Notes under the pieces: model-generated | Told to the model about the DNA's origin: nothing | Seen by the model: the letters and a program-made list of their open reading frames with translations, nothing else | Database searches by the model: none | Made by a program: the position numbers and the translations under genes | Shown: piece by piece, positions 54,007-61,360 of the stretch | Layout: each line of letters opens with the position of its first letter | Numbering within the stretch: position 1 is the first letter of the stretch | Source: Coleofasciculaceae cyanobacterium | GTDB taxonomy: Bacteria; Cyanobacteriota; Cyanobacteriia; Cyanobacteriales; Xenococcaceae | Reading direction: 5' to 3' | Assembly: GCA_036703275.1 (NCBI GenBank) | Contig: DATNPK010000020.1 | Span: 1 to 64,000 of the forward strand | DNA length: 64,000 nt

Positions 54007-54043
54007 TTCAAGATAGATAAATAAATTGAAGAAATTGTGAGGA
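54007..54043 (-). promoter_or_regulatory. Shared stress-promoter element, upstream of the DUF4278-CBS operon
   Basis: On the minus strand: TCCTCACAATTTCTTCAA, 13 bases, then CTTGAA. Confidence 0.6.
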
Positions 54044-54114
54044 AGTAGCAGTGACTGTGCTTTTGGGTTGAGTAGAATACACAAGTTTAATCTGAAAAGC
54101 TAAGAGCTAATAGC

Positions 54115-54352
54115 TAAAAAGCGAAGCAGCGCGGTGGACAGGTTCACGGTCAAGCCCGTGCATGATTCCCGTGCATGGTATATCCGTAGGTGTCTATAGC
54201 GGATACACCTTCGGATAAGCGCCTGGGGGCGCGTCCCGCACCAACGCCCTGGCATAAAGCGATATGCGAAGCGGTGACGCGACGTAAGGAGGACGCGACG
54301 TAAGGAGCTAATCATGCACGGGCTAATCCTTTAGGAATCCTTTAGGACTGCT
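54115..54352. repeat. Cluster of nested palindromic mini-elements
   Basis: Contains unit D at 54168-54220 (CCCGTGCATGGTATATCCG, then a GGTGT/ACACC stem at 54189-54209 with loop CTATAGCGGAT, then TTCGGATAAG). A tandem GACGCGACGTAAGGA pair is at about 54276-54305. CATGCACGGGCTAATCCTTT and TCCTTTAGGA units follow. No coding is supported. Confidence 0.8.
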
Positions 54353-54475
54353 TCAAGAACTAATCAATCAACAACGTAGTCTATCAAGCCAGGAAAACTG
54401 CTTGTATATTAAGCTAATTGCCGATTTAAAACTATCAGAAAAATTTTTAAATGATATCATCCGATGATGATCGCT

Positions 54476-55009
54476 TCAAGGGTTAAAAGAAGCTAACTGT
54501 GTTGCTTGTTGAGATGACTCAGAATTTAGCTTGGCAGTTTCGCGCAGCACTAAAACCGAGCATGGGGCATGGTGGGTTACATAATTACTCACGCTGCCCA
54601 GAAATATTTCCTTGACACCAGTTAGACCTCTACTACCGATTACAATTAGATCTGCTGACCATGTTTTAGCCAAGTCACAAATAGTACGTCGAGGATCTCC
54701 AAAGTCTTGAGTAAATTCAGCATTGACTCCTGTTGTTGCTGCTTCTTTGACAAGCGATCGCAGTGTTTCTAATCTTCTTTGTTTAAATTTTTCCCATTGT
54801 TCTTGATAAATTGTCCAAAGAGAGTCATTCATCGGTTCGGATTTAAAACCAGAATAGATAAAGGGATTAGGATAATTATTGGGCTCGGGTGAAATAATGT
54901 GTAACAACATCAATTTAGCTCCAGTTGATTGTGCCAGAGATAAAGCGGTGTTGAAGGCACTGTTATTTATTTCTGAAAGATCTATTGCCACTAATATTTT
55001 GTCAAACAT
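54476..55009 (-). CDS. Universal stress protein (UspA family)
   Basis: A 177-residue Usp: MFDKILVAIDLSEINNSAFN, then SADLIVIGSRGLTGVKEIFLGSVSNYVTHHAPCSVLVLRE with the complete nucleotide motif. It is closest in style to the Usp at 52.0-52.6 kb. The truncated hsp20 gene lies 84 bases upstream on the same strand, and the shared promoter element precedes that, so it may drive both. Confidence 0.88.
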   Translation of the reverse strand: MFDKILVAIDLSEINNSAFNTALSLAQSTGAKLMLLHIISPEPNNYPNPFIYSGFKSEPMNDSLWTIYQEQWEKFKQRRLETLRSLVKEAATTGVNAEFTQDFGDPRRTICDLAKTWSADLIVIGSRGLTGVKEIFLGSVSNYVTHHAPCSVLVLRETAKLNSESSQQATQLASFNP

Positions 55010-55092
55010 AAGCTAGATTCCACATTTTAAGCTTTAATCCGCGATCGCTAAAATTATCAACGCCCATGATCTAAGAAGTTTCCATTCTTTAA

Positions 55093-55206
55093 TCAAATTT
55101 TGAGCAGTCCATTGTCGCCCACACAAAGCATATCTTCAAATAAACGATCCATTTGCTTTCTCATGGTGCTCAGTTCATGAAATAGTTGCCATTTGCTGAG
55201 TGTCAT
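55093..55206 (-). pseudogene. Hsp20 small heat-shock protein, truncated N-terminus
   Basis: ATG 55206, behind AGAGG, opens 37 codons reading MTLSKWQLFHELSTMRKQMD then RLFEDML. This fits the N-terminus of Hsp20/HspA proteins (M-L-W-PF-E---LR--MDRLFED). The frame then diverges (CVGDNGLLKI) and stops, so the alpha-crystallin domain is missing. The N-terminal match is short but specific. The shared promoter element sits 46 bases upstream. Confidence 0.55.
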
Positions 55207-55251
55207 AATTAACCTCTATGTTTGTCTATTTGATAGCTTTGCAGCTTTGAC

Positions 55252-55288
55252 TTTAAACTATAAAAATATTTTGAAGATATTGTGAAGG
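55252..55288 (-). promoter_or_regulatory. Shared stress-promoter element, upstream of hsp20 remnant and Usp
   Basis: On the minus strand: CCTTCACAATATCTTCAA, 13 bases, then TTTAAA. A degenerate copy. Confidence 0.5.
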
Positions 55289-55309
55289 TTAGTGGACTAG
55301 TATCGCTAC

Positions 55310-55730
55310 GCCGAAGTCAGCCCTAAAGTACGACGCGGAGGACGCGAAGCTTATACTAAAGCCCGTGCATGATTCACGGATAAACCGCACTCCGCCCTTC
55401 GGTCACATTTGCCCTAAAGGATTCCCTTCGGTCTCGAAGCTTATCATGCACGGACTCGCTTCGCGTCCTAAAGGATTCCCGTGCATGGTATATCCGTAGG
55501 TGTATCCTTTAGGACACCTTCGGATAAGCTAGCGCGTCACGCGAAGCTAAGGCGCGTTTTGGGTCAGAAGATTCTGTCCCAAAAGCCGCCGCTAGTCATG
55601 CACGGGCTAGTCTATTACGGATTCCTAAAGGATTAGCCCGTGCATGATTAGCCCGTGCATGATTAGCTCCTTACGTCGCGTCCTCCTTACGTCGCCTCAC
55701 CGTTTCGCATATCCTTTAGGGCATAAAGTC
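55310..55730. repeat. Largest cluster of nested palindromic mini-elements
   Basis: Unit A occupies 55362-55455 and is interrupted by 29 bases (55404-55432). Unit D is at 55478-55530, with loop ATCCTTTAGG in place of the CTATAGCGGAT loop of other copies. Tandem CCCGTGCATGATTAGC units occur near 55636-55668, and CTCCTTACGTCGCGTCCTCC repeats lie next to them. The region is GC-rich against AT-rich flanks and has no credible gene. Confidence 0.8.
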
Positions 55731-56182
55731 AGAAGTCAGAAGTATTTAATTGCCGGGCTTCTGGGATTTACTAATGGTAGATTTATTTACGCCCACGTCT
55801 ATTAGTTGTTAGTGGTTTATTTGTTATACATCTCTCAAAAGTAATAAGAGACTTAGTATTAGCACTTCTAGGCTAAAATGCTGGGCTGATTCCCCGAAGC
55901 TTGGCGAGCGACCCCCTAAAGGGTGAGGGGGCCCAAATTAATTTTCAATACCCAACTAATTAATCTGGATGCGCTCTTTTGGTTGGGTTTTACGCTTTGT
56001 TCTACCCAACTAAGCCTTTTAATTGTTGGGTTTCGTACCTCAACCCCTACAACGTTTTTTTATCTTTCTAGCTAGTTGTTAATGGTTTATTTGTTAGTAG
56101 AATGTTCCTACTCCGATAAACCATTTAACATTGATTTCTACATAGTTTAGGTTAAGAGTCGGCGTTACACCATCTTCCGCGA
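55731..56182. other. Gene-free spacer with GTTGGG-type inverted repeats
   Basis: Contains imperfect inverted repeats of TTGGGTTTTACGC and TTCTACCCAAC (about 55981-56009), and GTTGGGTTTCGTACCTCAAC (about 56024-56043). It also has a short hairpin, CCCCCTAAAGGGTGAGGGGG (about 55912-55931). No gene is seen. Confidence 0.5.
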
Positions 56183-57064
56183 TTATTTAATAAATGATGC
56201 GTAATTATCAACAGACATTTTTGATTTTGCAGAAATCATTACCGCAAAGTATTCAGGGGGAATATTTTGAAACAAGTTTTCCAACTCATCCTTAGATAAC
56301 GCTTTTGTACCCCAGTAGTCGTGAGAAACTTTTTGCGAATCGAAATAATGCCCAGAGTTTTCTTTCAGAACTTGCTCCACAAAGACACCATAAAAAGTAT
56401 ATTCGGAAAAATACCAGCAGTTTGGAATAGATTCAATCCAAGATTTATCAGTCAATTGCTCGACGTATTCGTGCAGCTGTAAAACAGTATCTCGTTTCCA
56501 GGTAATAAAGTTACCTATATAATTGGTCACAAAATCTTGGTTGCTAAAACCCACAAATGGAGGCAAGTCTAATAATCAATGTGCTGTATTAGACCATTTA
56601 TATTGATCTGAAATTCCTTCTGATTGCCACTCTGATACAGGAACAGTCTCTCTAAACAGCCTGACTTTTCCATCTTTAACAAATTGATTATGATCGAAAG
56701 GACGAATAAAAGTAACGTCAGAATCAACAAAAATGAAAACATCTTGCTGAATCCAGTTAGCAATTTCTAATTTAACAATTTGCTGAATCAACCAGTTTCG
56801 GATGGGTAGCGTTTTCATGCTAAACCAACCATTTTGCAGCAAAGGAATTTTTTGAATCCACCAAGGAAGAACAGATTCAACCGTTAAAACCGTTCTATTT
56901 GAAGCTTCAAGTTGTTGAAACAATTTATAATCTTTTCGGTCTACGATTATATAGTGATGTATTGGAAAACAAGCAAATTTGTCAATGCTTTCAGCTAAGA
57001 GGCGGCATCTTTCAAAGTCTGGCTTAAAACTAGGAGTAATTATGCAGAATTTTAGTGGCGTCAT
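56183..57064 (-). pseudogene. DUF6492-like glycosyltransferase with one nonsense codon
   Basis: A DUF6492-type, GT-A-like protein of about 293 residues. LKFCIITPSFKPDFERCRLL starts it, HHYIIVDRKDYKLF and QDVFIFVDSDVTFIRPFD (a DxD motif) follow, and FVTNYIGNFITWKRDTVLQL, CWYFSEYTFYGVFVEQVL and HDYWGTKALSKDELE close it. An in-frame TGA at 56576-56578 splits it after SNTAH. The same frame resumes as LLDLPPFVGFSNQD. A CGA-to-TGA change is the simplest cause. The gene stands alone between repeat-rich spacers, so loss of function appears tolerated. Confidence 0.72.
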
Positions 57065-57473
57065 AAAAAAGTAATCTAAAATACATGAAAAGGTTGATGT
57101 TTTTTGACGGATTTTAAGATACCTGATAATAACACAAACAATATTTTGTTTGATTAAATCTGTATAAATTTTTAGTCAGTAAATATAAATTAGGCGTTAC
57201 TAGTTTTAGTCTTGTTAAATTTTTATTTTACAACTATACTACATAAAGCAAAATAATAATGTGCATAATGATTATGTTCGTAGCTAATAGCTATTAGCGA
57301 TTACTATTGTACTAACATTGTGCATTGCTAACGAAAAGATTAACGCAACCATGACTTACTGGCATAGCAAAATTGTAGCGTCAGTATGCACCATGCAGGG
57401 TATAACCACGATCGCGGTAAAGCTAAGAGAAACATCACGAAGATCATAGGGCGAACAGCCCTTACTGCTGACT
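57065..57473. other. Gene-free spacer
   Basis: An AT-rich 409-base spacer upstream of the DUF6492 gene. It holds a copy of AGCTAATAGCTATTAGCGAT at about 57283 and no other recognised element. Confidence 0.5.
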
Positions 57474-58436
57474 CTATAAAGGTTGTTGTATTGCTTGCCT
57501 GAGTTCCATGCGGGTTTTATCTTCGAGAAATTGTTGTTGTAAAATTTGCCATTCCAACCATTTTTGAGATCGAGCTTGGCGAAGTATTTCTGCTAGTTCG
57601 GGCATTTGCTCAGCGATCGCCGATTGGAAAATTTTTTCCAGTACTTGCCTTAAAACATAACAATCTTGGATGTGACCGAGAACTTCTTGAATCTTTTCTA
57701 TTTGCTCAAGATAGTAACCATAAGTCTCATCATAGAATTGAGAAAATAACTCTAGGTTATAGCGAGTTCTTTTTGCTTCTTTACGCAGATCGTGCAGAAT
57801 AGATTCTTCTCGTTCTAATAGTTGCTCAACTGCTTCAACGTTCGACATCTCAGGCAATTGAATTTGACCATTTTCTAGTTCTACTCCTACTAGCCAACCA
57901 GGATGCAGTAATAGTTGACTAATCTGGGGTAAAAGTAAATCTGGCAACGCGGGATAAATAGACAAGTTACTTATTGACTTATATTGTGGCTGTTTTAGCC
58001 AATTTTGTAGTCCTTGTTGAAGATTGAGATAAAGTTTGCTGTTGAGAGTTTTGCGAACCTGTTTGAGTGCTTCTTTACGTTGCTTCTTCAGGGATTTTAA
58101 AACCTTATCTAAGCTCTTTTGTTCGGCTGTTGTTAATAGCGGTCGATAATCATCTTTTAAAATAGCCAACAAAACATCTAAATCTCGCAAATTTCCCAAG
58201 GAATGACCGATTTTAGCAATATTTTTGTCCGTTACTGTCTTGGGTAAATCCAAAGCAACTGCAAAACCAGAGATTGCGCTACGTAAGCGTCGCATTCCAA
58301 CTCGCATTTGATGTAGGTCTTCTGGATCTTGATCTTGAAGTACTCCAGCTTCATATTTAAATGTTTTACGGGTGTGTTTGGCGATCGCTATATTTGCCCA
58401 TTCTTTTAAAGTAACCGCGTTATTTTTGTCGCTCAT
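57474..58436 (-). CDS. CHAD-domain protein
   Basis: A 320-residue alpha-helical CHAD protein. The hallmark basic helices are present: DPEDLHQMRVGMRRLRSAI near residue 38, LGNLRDLDVLLA near residue 90 and LRKEAKRTRYNLELF near residue 215. Conserved His, Arg and Lys residues bind inorganic polyphosphate. No CYTH domain is attached. Relatives locate to polyphosphate granules. It lies on the minus strand downstream of the DUF7219 remnant. Confidence 0.88.
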   Translation of the reverse strand: MSDKNNAVTLKEWANIAIAKHTRKTFKYEAGVLQDQDPEDLHQMRVGMRRLRSAISGFAVALDLPKTVTDKNIAKIGHSLGNLRDLDVLLAILKDDYRPLLTTAEQKSLDKVLKSLKKQRKEALKQVRKTLNSKLYLNLQQGLQNWLKQPQYKSISNLSIYPALPDLLLPQISQLLLHPGWLVGVELENGQIQLPEMSNVEAVEQLLEREESILHDLRKEAKRTRYNLELFSQFYDETYGYYLEQIEKIQEVLGHIQDCYVLRQVLEKIFQSAIAEQMPELAEILRQARSQKWLEWQILQQQFLEDKTRMELRQAIQQPL

Positions 58437-58449
58437 TTCTAATATTCGT

Positions 58450-58743
58450 CTATTCCTCAGGCGTAAAGTTGCTCTTGTCTAAAGATTCTTGCTTAGATTG
58501 CTTAAGCTGTTTCCAAAACTTTTTGATTTCATCGTAAGTATCTTTGCAGCTCATTTTACCATTAGCTTCTAAACCGCAGAAATAAGATACTTTTTGGGCA
58601 AACTGTTGCAAATTGGCATTGAAAGCCAGATTTCCTGGGGTAAATTCACCTCGATATTTACCAATGGGATATAAAAAGTTTTCTTTGGCGGCTTTGTCTT
58701 TACTGAACTTGTTAAATTCTTCTGTAATTGTTTGTTCTTCACC
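58450..58743 (-). pseudogene. DUF7219-like small protein without a start codon
   Basis: The open frame of 97 residues reads KAAKENFLYPIGKYRGEFTP, then NLAFNANLQQFAQKVSYFCG, then DTYDEIKKFWKQLKQSKQES. This matches the cyanobacterial DUF7219 pattern. A TAG directly precedes the first codon (58744-58746) and no ATG, GTG or TTG lies in frame before the conserved part. A frameshifted GTG (58742 region) could be the old start. It is 13 bases upstream of the CHAD gene, likely once cotranscribed with it. Confidence 0.6.
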
Positions 58744-59377
58744 CTAAATTAACTATAGACAAATAACTTCTTTACTACCAAAATGTTAAGCTCTCAACAT
58801 CCAAGTGCAGCAATTTTTCTAGTACCTAAGTCGATCTTGGAGCGAAAACTTACAAAAGTTATGATTAGTAAATATAACTGAAAATTCGAGCAAAACTACT
58901 TAACTCAAACTCTACACTTAACAGATGTGGCGGTTTTACTGTTGCGGGTAGTTGGACTATCGAGTTTAATTTTTGCTTAAATGCTTGCTAAAAATAATTA
59001 GGCGAAATATGAGCTTTTAACAACAACGCTCAAGCTATAATCACCAAGAGATTTCCTTTTATTAATTAGTTTAAACTAGAGCTTTACTGTTTAATATTAC
59101 AGTAAATTAACTCCCTTATTTCTATTTAAGGAAATATTAGTTTTTTAGTTGAGCGCTATTGTTATTGAACGAGACAGATATAAAATAAAACAGATTTTTT
59201 ACTCTCCTTAATTCAATGTGGATAAACCTGCTATTTCTGTCAGGGAAGCCTTTTGAACTTCAATTATTAATATATCATTGTTAAAGTTTGAAAATAGAAT
59301 ATGATACATAAATTTACTTGGAAACTAGATTTTAAACCTAAGTTTTTAGACAACTTATAAGATTACTAAAAAAGTGT
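58744..59377. other. 634-base AT-rich spacer
   Basis: No gene, RNA or repeat is recognised. One short plus-strand stretch (about 58924-58980) reads VAVLLLRVVGLSSLIFA and may be a fragment of a membrane-protein gene, but it is too short to support. Confidence 0.4.
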
Positions 59378-59612
59378 CTTCTAAAGGATATGCCCGTGCA
59401 TGATTCCCTAAAGTACTAGCCCGTGCATGATTCCCTAAAGGATACCGCTTCGCGTCCTAAAGGATTCCCGTGCATGGTATATCCGTAGGTGTATCCGCTA
59501 TAGACACCTTCGGATAAGCTAGCGCGTCACACGTAGTTAGTCCTAAAGGATATGCCCGTGCATGATTCACGCATAAACCGCACTCCGCCCTTCGGTCTCG
59601 AAGCTTATCCTT
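59378..59612. repeat. Cluster of nested palindromic mini-elements
   Basis: Contains CCCGTGCATGATTCCCTAAA units in near-tandem (59393 and 59420). Unit D at 59467-59519 has loop ATCCGCTATAG, the reverse complement of the loop at 54194-54204. Unit A is at 59554-59609, ending in TCCTTTAGGGCAT. Confidence 0.8.
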
Positions 59613-59719
59613 TAGGGCATATCGCACAGATAAACGCACTCTATAGCGGATGATTTATCTGTTTACCGACTAATTCTTGGTTTTGCTCGCTCGATGATAG
59701 TTAAGCTCGCTAAATTTGA

Positions 59720-59760
59720 CTATTTATCTCTCCAGCTAATGCGCGAAAATTGGTATGATT
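59720..59760 (-). pseudogene. Possible Usp C-terminal remnant
   Basis: About 34 of 38 bases match the 3' coding end of the Usp gene at 51993 (core CTAATGCGCGA, with AATTG following). The rest of the gene is absent. The match is short and could be coincidental, but both copies lie next to mini-element clusters. Confidence 0.35.
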
Positions 59761-60424
59761 ATTGAGAAAATTTTCTTTTCATCGGTACAAAATAAACAGG
59801 AATAGTTCTCTCTTCAATTATCTTGTCCTCTGTTTTGCTCAGCACCAATATTTCCTGATGCCACGTACCTACAGGAATAACCATCTTAGCGTTTAGTGCC
59901 AATTGGTCGAGCGGGTTTTGAGGTACGTATTCTGGAGCAGCAGTCACAATGATTGCATCGTAGGGAGCGTGTTCTATCCAGCCTTGATATCCATCATCAG
60001 TTTTTACTTCAATGTTATCGTAACCTAATTGACTAAGGGTTTGACGAGCTTTTTGAGCTAATTCGGGAATAAGTTCGATGGAATAGACTTGTTTAGCTAT
60101 CTCTCCTAGTATTGCTGCTTGATATCCACAGCCAGTTCCAATTTCTAGCACTGTATCTTCAGGAGAAATTTGGGCAACTTCGGTCATGTATGCAACGATA
60201 TAAGGTTGAGAAATAGTCTGATTATAACCAATCGATAAAGGGCGATCGCCATAAGCTAAATCCCTGTACGATGAGTCAACAAATTGGTGGCGCGGCACTT
60301 TAGACATCGCGGCTAAGACTCGTTTATCTTTAATGTTGCGATCGCGAATTTGATATTGCACCATTTGCTGACGCTGAAGCTCAAGCAAAGAAGGCTCACC
60401 ATGGATAAATTCGTCATTCGTCAT
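59759..60424 (-). CDS. pcm: Protein-L-isoaspartate O-methyltransferase
   Basis: A 221-residue Pcm, which methylates isoaspartyl residues in aged proteins and starts their repair. MVQYQIRDRNIKDKRVLAAM, VPRHQFVDSSYRDLAYGDRPLSIGYNQTISQPYIVAYM and the SAM motif VLEIGTGCGYQAAIL near residue 82 are diagnostic. YDAIIVTAAPEYVP completes the SAM fold. ATG 60424 is chosen because GGAGG lies seven bases upstream; the frame is open to 60478. A weak resemblance to the shared promoter element is seen at 60545-60568 but is not convincing. Confidence 0.92.
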   Translation of the reverse strand: MTNDEFIHGEPSLLELQRQQMVQYQIRDRNIKDKRVLAAMSKVPRHQFVDSSYRDLAYGDRPLSIGYNQTISQPYIVAYMTEVAQISPEDTVLEIGTGCGYQAAILGEIAKQVYSIELIPELAQKARQTLSQLGYDNIEVKTDDGYQGWIEHAPYDAIIVTAAPEYVPQNPLDQLALNAKMVIPVGTWHQEILVLSKTEDKIIEERTIPVYFVPMKRKFSQ

Positions 60425-60611
60425 GATTTTTACCTCCGTATTTTGAGTATTTGAGTAATTATCTGGAAACTGTGGCAATCTGGAGCTGTTAAACCTGTAG
60501 AATTAATGCAATCTTTAATCAATTTACACTTATAATTTTAGATCGATAATCTGAGAAAGTTGTGGCAGTCTAGTAGCCGTTTGCAACTAACTATTTTTGT
60601 TTGTACTTGCC

Positions 60612-61181
60612 ATGAATAGCAATTTGATTAATTTAATATCTCAAGCAGAAATTGCCAATGCTGTCAGGCGGTTGGGACTTGAACTAGAGAGAGATTATCA
60701 AGATCGCTCATTAGTGTTGATCGGTATTCTTAAAGGCTCTTTTATTTTTCTTGCCGATTTAGCGAGAGAGATTAATCTGACTGACACTAATATAGAATTT
60801 CTGCGATTGTCTAGTTACGGATCGTCAATGGTAAGTTCTGGTAGAGCAAAAATAACCATGAGTCCATCACCAAAAGCGATCGCTGGTAAAAATGTTGTTT
60901 TAGTCGAAGATATTGTTGATACTGGCATCACCACGAATACGGCACTGCAATATTTACAAAACTTTCAGCCTGCTTCTTTAAGATTGTGCGCCTTATTGGA
61001 TAAACCCTCACGTCGCCAAGTATCAGTCAAGATTGATTATTTAGGTTTTAAGGTAGAAGATTTGTTTATTGTGGGTTATGGGATTGACTTCAATCAAAAA
61101 TACCGACAGCTGCCCGATATTTATTATTTAGAAGAACATCCAAGCAATAACTTAGAGAGTCCGAACAACCCTATCGATTGA
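60612..61181 (+). CDS. hpt: Hypoxanthine phosphoribosyltransferase
   Basis: A 189-residue purine-salvage enzyme that makes IMP (and GMP) from hypoxanthine (guanine) and PRPP. VLIGILKGSFIFLADLAREI holds the cis-peptide loop. NVVLVEDIVDTGITTNTAL is the PRPP-binding motif near residue 100, and VEDLFIVGYGIDFNQKYRQLPDIYYL is the C-terminal purine-binding region with the invariant YRxLP-type element. ATG 60612 is preferred; the frame is open to an alternative start at 60597. It diverges from pcm. Confidence 0.9.
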   Translation: MNSNLINLISQAEIANAVRRLGLELERDYQDRSLVLIGILKGSFIFLADLAREINLTDTNIEFLRLSSYGSSMVSSGRAKITMSPSPKAIAGKNVVLVEDIVDTGITTNTALQYLQNFQPASLRLCALLDKPSRRQVSVKIDYLGFKVEDLFIVGYGIDFNQKYRQLPDIYYLEEHPSNNLESPNNPID

Positions 61182-61360
61182 GAAGTATCGGTCAATCATT
61201 AACTTTAATTCAAGCTTAAAGCTTATAGCCTAGAACTATTAATATCGTTCTGAAATATACTAATACTGTTAACGTTCTGAATTTAATCAAATACAAGTAG
61301 CTAAAATTACTGGCTGAGGAATTTGATTTTAAGATCGATATTGGTGACACTAATTTTGAT

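Noticed and set aside
60545-60568. Possible eighth copy of the shared promoter element near pcm
   Set aside because: Only the CCACAACTTTCTCAG half is similar, and the second half is absent.
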